This document shows, in pieces, positions 1 to 5,201 of a stretch of 5,201 nucleotides of DNA (its first letter is position 1; each line of letters starts with the position of its first letter). The DNA comes from an uncultured Eubacteriales bacterium (GTDB taxonomy: Bacteria > Bacillota_A > Clostridia > Oscillospirales > Oscillospiraceae), in assembly GCA_949739085.1 (NCBI GenBank), contig CATIYU010000065.1, positions 1 through 5,201 of the forward strand. The letters run 5' to 3'. A program made the translations under genes and the position numbers. The notes beneath the pieces were generated by a model. That model ran no database searches. It was given only the letters and a program-made list of their open reading frames with translations, and had not been told where the DNA came from.

Positions 1-109
1 CATTCTGGCCCGGGATCTGGCGGGCCGCATTGAAAATGAGTTGGAGTACCCCGGCCAGATCAAGGTCCATGTAATCCGCGAGACCAAAGTGGTGGAGTAC
101 GCGAAATAA
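1..109 (+). CDS. rny: Ribonuclease Y, C-terminal fragment (5' end outside window)
   Basis: Reading from base 2, 35 codons run to a TAA at 107-109. The peptide contains [12 protein letters not shown], then VIRET and the terminal VEYAK. This matches the highly conserved tail of RNase Y, the membrane-anchored endoribonuclease that starts mRNA decay in many Bacillota. The N-terminal membrane anchor, the KH domain and the HD catalytic domain all lie upstream of the window, so their integrity cannot be judged. The gene is followed 7 bases after its stop by a strong hairpin terminator, which makes it the last gene of its transcript. It converges on murC. The assignment rests on a short but distinctive tail; I see no better alternative. 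Confidence 0.88.
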   Translation, partial: ILARDLAGRIENELEYPGQIKVHVIRETKVVEYAK

Positions 110-116
110 TCTGTAG

Positions 117-151
117 AAGAATCCCCCTCCCACCGGGAGGGGGATTCTTTT
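117..151 (+). terminator. Rho-independent terminator of rny, possibly bidirectional
   Basis: A perfect 15-bp inverted repeat (117-131 with 135-149) encloses a 3-base loop, ACC. The stem has a core of nine G/C pairs flanked by an A/T-rich base, and its 3' arm runs into a short T stretch (TTCTTTT, 145-151). It lies between the stop codons of rny (+) and murC (-). On the - strand the same hairpin is followed by a weaker T-rich stretch (TTCTT), so it could also end the murC transcript. Confidence 0.9.
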
Positions 152-168
152 GTGCACATAGGGATGCC

Positions 169-1545
169 TCAGGACTCCTCCGCCAGGGCGCGGCCCACGG
201 TGTAGATGTCCCCGGCCCCCACGGTGAGGATCAGGTCGCCGGGCTGAGCCAGCGTGCGCAGAGTCTCCTCTGCGGCGGACAGGGTGGGGCAGTACAGCGC
301 CCCGGGGATCTCCGCCGCCAGATCCTGAGAGGAGATGCCTACAGTGTTCTGCTCCCTGGCGGCGTAGATGTCTGTCAACACGACCAGATTGGCCTCCTGC
401 AATTCCCGGATAAAATCCTTAAACAGGGCCTTGGTCCGGGAGTAGGTGTGGGGCTGAAAGGCGCAGATGACCCGGTGATAGCCCAGACTCCTGGCCATCT
501 CCAGCAGAGCATGGAGCTCGGCGGGGTGGTGGGCGTAGTCGTCATAGACCTTGGCGCCATTGCAGGTTCCCAAGTACTCAAACCGCCGTCCCGCGCCTAA
601 AAAGCCCTCCAGCCCCAGCTTGACCGCCCGGGGGGGGATGCCCAGCACATAGGCGGCAGAGGCGGCGGCCAGGGCGTTGTATACGTTGTGCAGCCCCGCC
701 ACCTGGAGGTTCAGGTGGGTGAAGAGTTTGCCCTCCATAAAGACGTCGAAGCTGGGCCGGCCCCGGTTCCAGGTGAGGTCCCGGGCCTGGCAGTCCGCCC
801 CCTCCTCAAGGCCGAAGGTGAAAGCCCCCAGTCCGCAGGCCACGCTGCGGGCCCCAGCATTGTCCGCGTTTACAATCACGCGGCCATCCGGCGGAACCAG
901 CTCCGCAAAGCGGCGGAAGGAGCGCTTGATGTCGTCCAGATCCTTGAAGAAATCCAAGTGGTCCTCCTCCACGTTGAGCACTACCGCCACAGTGGGGAAG
1001 AAGTGGAGGAAGCTATTGCAGTACTCGCAGGATTCCAGGATAATGGTGTCCCCCTTGCCCACCCGGTAGCCGCTGTGGAGCATGGGGAGGGTGCCGCCGA
1101 TCATGACGGTGGGGTCCGCCTGGGCGGCCATGAACACATGGGTAGTCATGGCGGTGGTGGTGGTTTTGCCGTGGGTGCCCGCGATACAGACCGCGTTTTC
1201 GTATTGCTGCATGATGGCCCCCCAGGCCTCCGCCCGCTCAAAGACGGGGATGCCCTTCTCCTTGGCGGCGGCGATCTCCGGGTTGTCGTCGTGGATGGCG
1301 GCGGGGCGGATGAGGAACTCCGCTCCCTCCACATTTTCTGCCCGGTGGCCCACGGCTACGGCTATGCCCATCTCCCGCAGGCGCTGGACCTGGCCGCTCT
1401 CGGACTGGTCGCTGCCCTGGACGGCGAGGCCCATGCTGTGGAGCACCTCCGCCAGGGGGTTCATAGACACGCCGCCGATGCCGGAGAGGTGAGCTCTGCG
1501 GCCGGGGGCGATATAGCGCTGAATTTTGGTTTTAATATGGGTCAT
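169..1545 (-). CDS. murC: UDP-N-acetylmuramate--L-alanine ligase (MurC)
   Basis: This cytoplasmic Mur ligase joins L-alanine to UDP-N-acetylmuramic acid using ATP, the first amino-acid addition in peptidoglycan precursor synthesis. It is 458 aa, a normal length. The N-terminal Rossmann-type domain carries SGIGGVSM (21-28). The central ATPase domain has the P-loop GTHGKTTTT (123-131), ESCEYCNSFL (171-180) and NVEEDHLDFF (191-200), followed by HNVYNALAA (286-294). The C-terminal domain has YDDYAHHP (334-341) and FQPHTYSR (363-370), and GAGDI lies near the end. ESCEYCNSFL is the clostridial version of the substrate-binding motif. The ATG at 1545 is chosen because AAAGGG lies 8 bases upstream and a promoter lies just beyond. 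The frame stays open to 1782, but that extension would be translated across the promoter and has no Mur-like sequence. The gene is apparently expressed on its own promoter. Confidence 0.97.
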   Translation of the reverse strand: MTHIKTKIQRYIAPGRRAHLSGIGGVSMNPLAEVLHSMGLAVQGSDQSESGQVQRLREMGIAVAVGHRAENVEGAEFLIRPAAIHDDNPEIAAAKEKGIPVFERAEAWGAIMQQYENAVCIAGTHGKTTTTAMTTHVFMAAQADPTVMIGGTLPMLHSGYRVGKGDTIILESCEYCNSFLHFFPTVAVVLNVEEDHLDFFKDLDDIKRSFRRFAELVPPDGRVIVNADNAGARSVACGLGAFTFGLEEGADCQARDLTWNRGRPSFDVFMEGKLFTHLNLQVAGLHNVYNALAAASAAYVLGIPPRAVKLGLEGFLGAGRRFEYLGTCNGAKVYDDYAHHPAELHALLEMARSLGYHRVICAFQPHTYSRTKALFKDFIRELQEANLVVLTDIYAAREQNTVGISSQDLAAEIPGALYCPTLSAAEETLRTLAQPGDLILTVGAGDIYTVGRALAEES

Positions 1546-1600
1546 GGACGTTTCCCTTTCCAAACGGCTGGGCTGCCGGTATTTTCCTTTTTGGAATTGT

Positions 1601-1629
1601 ATTATACTATACAGCGGCCCAATGCGCAA
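1601..1629 (-). promoter_or_regulatory. SigA-type promoter of murC
   Basis: On the - strand, TTGCGC (1629-1624) is followed after exactly 17 bases by a perfect TATAAT (1606-1601). Transcription should begin near 1594, giving a leader of about 50 bases before the murC ATG at 1545. The leader holds the Shine-Dalgarno-like AAAGGG (1559-1554). I saw no riboswitch-like structure in so short a leader. The -10 hexamer is perfect; the -35 keeps only the TTG half of the consensus and one further position at most. Confidence 0.8.
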
Positions 1630-1707
1630 CCAGTATTTCTTCTCATAGTATGCCGTTTTTATGGGGAAATGAACCGGGAGTCCAGGAAATTCCCTGTTTT
1701 TCCCGGC

Positions 1708-1736
1708 CCGCCCTGGGGACAGGGACCCTGGGGCGG
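1708..1736. repeat. GC-rich inverted and direct repeat between the transferase gene and murC
   Basis: CCGCCC (1708-1713) pairs with GGGCGG (1731-1736). Inside lies a second small palindrome, CAGGGACCCTG (1720-1730), separated from the left arm by a 6-base bulge. The stretch can also be read as two direct copies of CCCTGGGG. It lies about 20 bases past the stop of the upstream - strand gene. No U-run follows it on that strand, so it is not a standard intrinsic terminator. It could stall polymerase, protect the 3' end of the upstream transcript, or have no function. Confidence 0.45.
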
Positions 1737-1756
1737 TACGCTCCAGCTTTCCTTTA

Positions 1757-2263
1757 TTATAGATAGATGGCGAACCGCTCATCCAGCAGCTTGTCCCAGG
1801 CCACCCGGACCGTCCGGACTGGAATATCCTGGCCCGGGCAGACTGTGACCACCCAGCCAGGGAGGAACCCGTCCAGAAGCCGGCACCGCGGGTCCGGCTC
1901 CAGGGGACCCAGCAGGGCCTCCACCCCCCGTCCCTGCCGCTTGATGGTGGCCTCCTTGGCGGTCCACAGGCGGAAGAACGCCTCGTCCTCCATGCCCCGG
2001 GCCAGCCGCCGGGGGGCGGGGCGCAGGCGCTCCACGTCCACCCCCACGCTCTGGCTGTGGAGGGCGCAGACGGCGGCTCCCCGGCTGTGACTCAAGTTAA
2101 ACTGTAGATCCGGCCGCTCCGGGAAGAAGGGCTTGCCTCCCGGGGCGCGCTCCAGGCGGGGAACCGCCCCGGCCTCCCGCTCCAGCCCATAGGCCAGCAG
2201 GCGGTAGGCGGCCTCCCGCTCCTCCCGCCGTCCGCAAAGCACGCCGTATACCGCAAGGTCCAT
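1757..2263 (-). CDS. 4'-phosphopantetheinyl transferase superfamily protein (Sfp-type, compact)
   Basis: Enzymes of this family move the phosphopantetheine arm of coenzyme A onto a serine of acyl or peptidyl carrier proteins, converting them to the active holo form. The 168-aa product keeps the family motifs in order: GGKPFF (42-47), FNLSHS (55-60), GVDVE (74-78) and WTAKEA (100-105) with a lysine at 108. D76, E78 and E104 correspond to the Mg-binding acidic residues of Sfp, so the active site looks complete. It is shorter than Sfp (about 220 aa). Much of the difference is the short gap between GVDVE and WTAKEA, which is about 21 residues and roughly half that of Sfp. The ATG at 2263 follows a strong purine-rich SD (2280-2271). 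A GTG at 2308 in the same frame has no SD and lies inside the likely promoter, though its MRVYY start resembles some family members. Whether it serves fatty-acid synthesis or a secondary pathway cannot be told; no synthase gene is nearby. Confidence 0.85.
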   Translation of the reverse strand: MDLAVYGVLCGRREEREAAYRLLAYGLEREAGAVPRLERAPGGKPFFPERPDLQFNLSHSRGAAVCALHSQSVGVDVERLRPAPRRLARGMEDEAFFRLWTAKEATIKRQGRGVEALLGPLEPDPRCRLLDGFLPGWVVTVCPGQDIPVRTVRVAWDKLLDERFAIYL

Positions 2264-2270
2264 GGCGCTC

Positions 2271-2280
2271 CCTCCCCTCC
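2271..2280 (-). promoter_or_regulatory. Ribosome binding site of the transferase gene
   Basis: On the - strand, GGAGGGGAGG ends 7 bases before the ATG at 2263. This is the only SD-like sequence in the area. It decides the start in favour of ATG 2263 over the in-frame GTG at 2308. Confidence 0.75.
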
Positions 2281-2290
2281 TGGTTACCGG

Positions 2291-2318
2291 AATATAGTAT
2301 ACCCGCACAGGCGGTTAA
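2291..2318 (-). promoter_or_regulatory. Candidate promoter of the transferase gene
   Basis: On the - strand, TTAACC (2318-2313), a 16-base gap and TATATT (2296-2291) form a plausible but imperfect SigA promoter. The overlapping TATACT (2301-2296) is an alternative -10 without a good -35. Either would start transcription about 20 to 30 bases before the ATG at 2263. The choice between them is uncertain. Confidence 0.35.
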
Positions 2319-2344
2319 GCGGCAGTTGGCCGCCATTTGGGAAC

Positions 2345-2390
2345 TTTTTTTGTTTTTTTGGTATGGAAAAAAATATTTTAGAAAAAATTT
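2345..2390. other. Phased T/A-tract region between divergent genes
   Basis: This short AT-rich block sits in otherwise GC-rich DNA. It has T7 (2345-2351), G, T7 (2353-2359), then A7 (2367-2373), a mixed TATTTTAG, and A6T3 (2382-2390). The second T7 and the A7 form an inverted repeat around GGTATGG. Such tracts bend DNA and can act as UP elements that bind the alpha subunit of RNA polymerase. A6T3 lies roughly 46 to 54 bases upstream of the transcription start inferred for dnaG, which fits that role. The composition is seen directly; the function is inference. Confidence 0.55.
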
Positions 2391-2407
2391 GCTTTAGAGG
2401 GAGGAAA

Positions 2408-2440
2408 AACGGCGCTTCCGTTGTATACTCATATAGGAAG
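2408..2440 (+). promoter_or_regulatory. Candidate dnaG promoter region
   Basis: TATACT (2424-2429) is the most likely -10. It would put the transcript start near 2436 and leave a leader of about 34 bases with an intact SD. No good -35 is found 16 to 18 bases upstream (GAGGAA at 2401-2406). TTGTAT (2421-2426) with TATAAA (2444-2449) also has a 17-base gap, but its start would fall inside the SD, so it is less likely. A small palindrome, AACGG-CGCTT-CCGTT (2408-2422), and an inverted pair, CTTCC (2415-2419) with GGAAG (2436-2440), overlap the region and could be operator-like. This is weakly supported. Confidence 0.35.
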
Positions 2441-2451
2441 AACTATAAAAT

Positions 2452-2460
2452 AAGGAGGTG
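2452..2460 (+). promoter_or_regulatory. Ribosome binding site of dnaG
   Basis: AAGGAGGTG is a full-length match to the anti-SD end of 16S rRNA in Bacillota. It sits 9 bases before the ATG at 2470. The in-frame GTG at 2458 is part of this site and therefore is not the start. Confidence 0.85.
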
Positions 2461-2469
2461 CAGGCCCCT

Positions 2470-4248
2470 ATGGCGTTTCCGCAGCAGTTTTTAGATGAAC
2501 TGATCAGCAGGAGCGATATTGTGGACGTGGTCTCCGCTTACGTCTCCCTGACCAGGAAGGGCGGCAACTACTTCGGCCTGTGCCCCTTCCACAACGAGAA
2601 GACTGGCTCCTTCTCCGTATCCCCGGACAAGCAGATGTACCACTGCTTTGGCTGTAAGCACGGCGGCGGGGTCATCAACTTCGTTATGGAGATTGAAAAC
2701 CTCAGCTTCCCCGACGCGGTGCGGTTCCTGGCCAAGCGGGCCAGTATGGACGTGCCCGAGGACAACACCGGCCGGGAGGAGAGCCGCAGGCGCCAGCGGG
2801 TGCTGGCCTTGAACAAGGACGCCGCCCGCTGGTTCTACCAGAACCTCTCCCTCCCCCAGGGGAAGGCGGTGGCGGACTACCTGGCCAAGCGGCGCATCAC
2901 CCGGAAGACCGCCATGGACTTCGGCCTGGGGGCCTCCCTGGACGGCTGGGACTGCCTCCTGTCCGCCATGCTGGAGAAGGGCTATACTAAGGCGGAGCTG
3001 CTGGCGGCGGGGCTGGCGGTGCGCTCCCCCCAGGGGCGGCTCTACGACAAGTTCCGAAACCGCCTCATGTTCCCGGTTATCGACGTGCGGGGGGACGTGG
3101 TGGCCTTTGGCGGACGGGTGCTGGATAAAAGCGAGCCCAAGTATATGAACACCACCGAGACCATCGCCTACAGCAAGCGCCGCAATCTCTACGGCATCAA
3201 CTTGGCGAAGAAGACCAAGCGGCCGAACTTCATCCTCTGCGAGGGGAATATCGACGTTATCACCCTCCACCAGGCGGGGTTCAACAATGCGGTGGCCTCC
3301 ATGGGCACCGCCCTCACCGTGGAGCAGACCCGGCTTCTGAGCCGGTACACCAAGGAATTGGTGCTCTGCTACGACAACGACACCGCCGGGCAGCTGGCTA
3401 CACAGAAAAACATCGACCTGCTGAAAAATAGCGAGTTCACCGTCCGGGTCCTCCAGCTCCCCCGCCGTCTGGCGGACGGGGAGTATATCAAGCAGGACGT
3501 GGACGACTTCATCAAATTCCAGGGCGCGGACGCCTTCGAGGCCCTCCTCAGCGGCAGCGAGACCCAGATGGACTACCGTATGGAGGCCCTGGCCGCCCAG
3601 TACGATCTGACCAGCACGGAGGATAAAATCGCCTACGCCGCCGGCGTCAGCCAGCTTCTGGCCACCGTGGCCAGCCCCGTAGAGCGGGAGGTCTACGCCG
3701 GACGGGCGGCGGAGCGGGCGGGCATCTCCCGGGAGGCCATGCTGCTGGAGGTGGAGCGGGCCTGCGGCAAGCGCAAGGGTCAGGAAAAGCGGGCCCTCCA
3801 GCGCCAGGCCCTCAACGTGGGGGCCATGCGCCAGCCCAAGGAGCGCTCCATCCGGTATGCCGACGTGCGCTCCGCCATGGCGGAGGAGGGCGTGGTGCGG
3901 CTGCTGTTTCTGGACGGCGCCCTGGCCGGGCGGTGCGGGGCGCTGGCCCCGGAGGATTTCAGCTCCCCCCTGCTGGGGGGCGTCTACCGGGATCTGCTGG
4001 AGGCCCACAGCCGGGGCGGGAACCTGCCGCTGGCGGGCCTGGCGGAGCGGCTCTCGCCGGAGGAGATGGGACATCTGACGTCTGTGCTCCAAAAGCCGGA
4101 GGCCCTGGCCAACGCCGGGAAATCCCTGCCGGATTACATACGCGTCATTCAGGAAGCCGCGGACAAGCGGCGCGGGGGAACGGACCCCCTGCTGGCCGCG
4201 ATGGAAAAATACAAAGAGAAAAAAGGGCAATGGAGGAAAGCAAAATGA
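2470..4248 (+). CDS. dnaG: DNA primase (DnaG)
   Basis: This cytoplasmic primase works at the replication fork with the replicative helicase and makes the short RNA primers for DNA polymerase. It is 592 aa, close to the usual length for Bacillota. The N-terminal CHC2 zinc finger is complete, with C38, H41, C59 and C62, and binds the template. The central catalytic part includes [12 protein letters not shown] (194-205). The TOPRIM fold follows, with CEGNIDVI (257-264), SMGTALT (277-283), YDNDTAG (301-307) and KQDVDDFI (341-348). E258, D302, D304, D343 and D345 match the expected metal-binding acidic positions. The C-terminal part (about 370-592) holds the linker and the less conserved helicase-binding domain. 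The ATG at 2470 follows a textbook SD. The gene begins a transcript that continues into sigA, overlapping it by 4 bases, as in the macromolecular synthesis operon. No frameshift or missing catalytic residue was seen. Confidence 0.97.
   Translation: MAFPQQFLDELISRSDIVDVVSAYVSLTRKGGNYFGLCPFHNEKTGSFSVSPDKQMYHCFGCKHGGGVINFVMEIENLSFPDAVRFLAKRASMDVPEDNTGREESRRRQRVLALNKDAARWFYQNLSLPQGKAVADYLAKRRITRKTAMDFGLGASLDGWDCLLSAMLEKGYTKAELLAAGLAVRSPQGRLYDKFRNRLMFPVIDVRGDVVAFGGRVLDKSEPKYMNTTETIAYSKRRNLYGINLAKKTKRPNFILCEGNIDVITLHQAGFNNAVASMGTALTVEQTRLLSRYTKELVLCYDNDTAGQLATQKNIDLLKNSEFTVRVLQLPRRLADGEYIKQDVDDFIKFQGADAFEALLSGSETQMDYRMEALAAQYDLTSTEDKIAYAAGVSQLLATVASPVEREVYAGRAAERAGISREAMLLEVERACGKRKGQEKRALQRQALNVGAMRQPKERSIRYADVRSAMAEEGVVRLLFLDGALAGRCGALAPEDFSSPLLGGVYRDLLEAHSRGGNLPLAGLAERLSPEEMGHLTSVLQKPEALANAGKSLPDYIRVIQEAADKRRGGTDPLLAAMEKYKEKKGQWRKAK
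4232..4236 (+). promoter_or_regulatory. Ribosome binding site of sigA inside the dnaG 3' end
   Basis: GGAGG lies within the last codons of dnaG, 8 bases before the ATG at 4245. That ATG overlaps the dnaG TGA as ATGA, so ribosomes finishing dnaG could restart on sigA. An in-frame ATG at 4230 would add five residues, but its nearest SD-like sequence (AAGGG) is only about 2 bases away. The start at 4245 is therefore preferred. Confidence 0.75.
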
Positions 4249-5201
4249 CAAAGAAAAAGGAAGAGACCCGCGCCAAGGACCAGGAGGCCAAGAAGGCGGA
4301 GGAGAGCAAGAAGTACGCCCGGCTGCCGGACAAGCTGGTAGCTACCCTGCCTGCCGCCGACGTGCTGCTGGCCAACGAGAAGGTAATGGATCTCTTTGCC
4401 AGGGGTAAAAAGCGTGGGCGGCTGGACTCCACGGAGATGATGAGCGTGCTGGACGAGATCGAGCTGGATGGCGAGCAGATGGAAAAGCTCTACGACTCCC
4501 TGGAGGCGCTGTCCATTGAGATCGGCAACGAGGAGGACCTGCTCCCGGATATACCCGACGACATGGACCCGCCCCTGGAGGCCATCGCGGAGATTGAGGA
4601 AGAGGAGCTGGTGGACCCCAACACCCTGGTGGACAGCTTCTCCGTGGACGACCCTGTGCGCATGTACCTCAAGGAGATTGGCAAGGTGCCCCTGCTGTAC
4701 CCGGAGGAGGAAATCGCCCTGGCCCAGAAGATGAGCGCCGGAAACGAGGCCCAGGAGCGTCTGGACCACCTGGACGGCATGGAGATCCCCGAGGAGGAGA
4801 TCGTCCAGCTGAAAAAGACCGCCAAGGAGGGCGAGCGGGCCAAGCAGAAGCTGGCCGAGGCCAACCTCCGCCTGGTGGTGTCCATCGCCAAGCGGTATGT
4901 GGGCAGGGGGATGCTGTTCTTGGATCTGATTCAGGAGGGCAACCTGGGGCTCATCAAGGCGGTGGAGAAGTTCGATTACACCAAGGGCTATAAGTTCTCC
5001 ACCTACGCCACCTGGTGGATCCGCCAGGCTATCACCCGGGCCATTGCGGACCAGGCCCGGACCATCCGCATCCCCGTGCATATGGTGGAGACCATCAACA
5101 AGGTTATCCGGGTCCCCCGGCAGCTCCTACAGGAGCTGGGCCACGACCCCTCCGCCGAGGAGATCGCCGAGGAGATGGACATGCCTGTGGACAAGGTCCG
5201 G
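4245..5201 (+). CDS. sigA: RNA polymerase primary sigma factor (SigA/RpoD), 3' end outside window
   Basis: This subunit directs core RNA polymerase to the -35 and -10 elements of housekeeping promoters. The 319 codons present run open to the last base. After a Lys/Glu-rich start, region 1.1 lies at about 35-95, with VMDLFARGK and the LDSTEM stretch. An acidic linker follows (about 96-130), then region 1.2 ([12 protein letters not shown], 135-146). Region 2 is canonical: [18 protein letters not shown] (203-220), [17 protein letters not shown] (228-244) and the -10 recognition and melting helix [17 protein letters not shown] (251-267). Region 3 begins with TIRIPVHM (273-280). Regions 3.2 and 4, including the -35-binding helix, lie beyond the window. 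Between regions 1.2 and 2.1 there are about 29 residues more than in a typical Bacillota SigA. Possession of region 1.1 and the dnaG neighbour mark it as the primary sigma rather than an alternative one. Confidence 0.96.
   Translation, partial: MTKKKEETRAKDQEAKKAEESKKYARLPDKLVATLPAADVLLANEKVMDLFARGKKRGRLDSTEMMSVLDEIELDGEQMEKLYDSLEALSIEIGNEEDLLPDIPDDMDPPLEAIAEIEEEELVDPNTLVDSFSVDDPVRMYLKEIGKVPLLYPEEEIALAQKMSAGNEAQERLDHLDGMEIPEEEIVQLKKTAKEGERAKQKLAEANLRLVVSIAKRYVGRGMLFLDLIQEGNLGLIKAVEKFDYTKGYKFSTYATWWIRQAITRAIADQARTIRIPVHMVETINKVIRVPRQLLQELGHDPSAEEIAEEMDMPVDKVR

Noticed and set aside
1545..1600. Riboswitch or T-box in the murC leader
   Set aside because: The leader inferred from the promoter is only about 50 bases, too short for such elements, and no conserved motif was seen.
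1546..1782. N-terminal extension of murC to 1782
   Set aside because: The added residues are not Mur-like and would be translated from the promoter and the GC-rich repeat. AAAGGG and the conserved N-terminus support the ATG at 1545.
688..1848. A 386-codon open frame on the + strand, opposite murC
   Set aside because: It is a compositional shadow of murC that runs on through the murC promoter and into the transferase gene. No family motif or convincing ribosome binding site was seen.
2313..2360. GC-rich hairpin (GCGGC-AGTTG-GCCGC) followed by a T run, resembling a + strand terminator
   Set aside because: The T run starts about a dozen bases after the stem rather than directly after it, and no + strand gene lies upstream to need termination.
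2367..2440. Possible SigB or SigH promoter before dnaG, suggested by GAGGAAAAA
   Set aside because: No matching -10 motif stands at the right distance, so the resemblance is only to one half-site.
2491..4251. A 586-codon open frame on the - strand, fully opposite dnaG
   Set aside because: It mirrors dnaG. The strong G/C third-position bias of dnaG removes stop codons from the opposite frame. Its peptide is rich in Gly, His, Val and Leu, shows no recognisable domain, and competes with a certain gene.
4149..5081. A 310-codon open frame on the - strand, opposite sigA
   Set aside because: It is a shadow of the sigma gene, His/Leu/Gly-rich with no domain. The + strand frame carries unmistakable sigma regions.

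Overview
This 5.2-kb window looks like an ordinary chromosomal housekeeping region of a GC-rich Gram-positive bacterium. The dnaG-sigA gene pair, an RNase Y C-terminus and a MurC with the clostridial-type motif ESCEYCNSFL all point to Bacillota. The strong G/C preference at third codon positions fits the GC-rich gut Clostridia (Oscillospiraceae and relatives such as Flavonifractor). The genus-level guess is inference from memory, not from a search.

Layout: (1) 1-109, + strand, the last 35 codons of rny (RNase Y). (2) 117-151, a perfect 15-bp hairpin terminator lying between the convergent ends of rny and murC. (3) 169-1545, - strand, murC, which makes UDP-MurNAc-L-alanine for peptidoglycan. 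It has a well-formed housekeeping promoter (TTGCGC, 17 bp, TATAAT) about 50 bases upstream. (4) 1757-2263, - strand, a small Sfp-type 4'-phosphopantetheinyl transferase. (5) 2264-2469, a divergent intergenic region with striking T and A tracts that holds the control regions of the transferase gene (leftward) and of dnaG (rightward). (6) 2470-4248, + strand, dnaG (DNA primase). (7) 4245-5201, + strand, sigA/rpoD (primary sigma factor), overlapping the dnaG stop as ATGA and cut by the window end before regions 3.2 and 4.

Together the genes cover RNA turnover, cell-wall precursor synthesis, carrier-protein activation, replication priming and promoter recognition. The dnaG-sigA pair is the conserved core of the macromolecular synthesis operon. 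The sigma factor it encodes should be the one that reads promoters such as the one in front of murC.

I found no mobile element, CRISPR array, tRNA, rRNA, riboswitch or defence gene, and nothing that supports a previously undescribed system. The points most worth a second look are an extra segment of about 29 residues between sigma regions 1.2 and 2.1, the unusually compact phosphopantetheinyl transferase, and the A/T-tract divergent control region.
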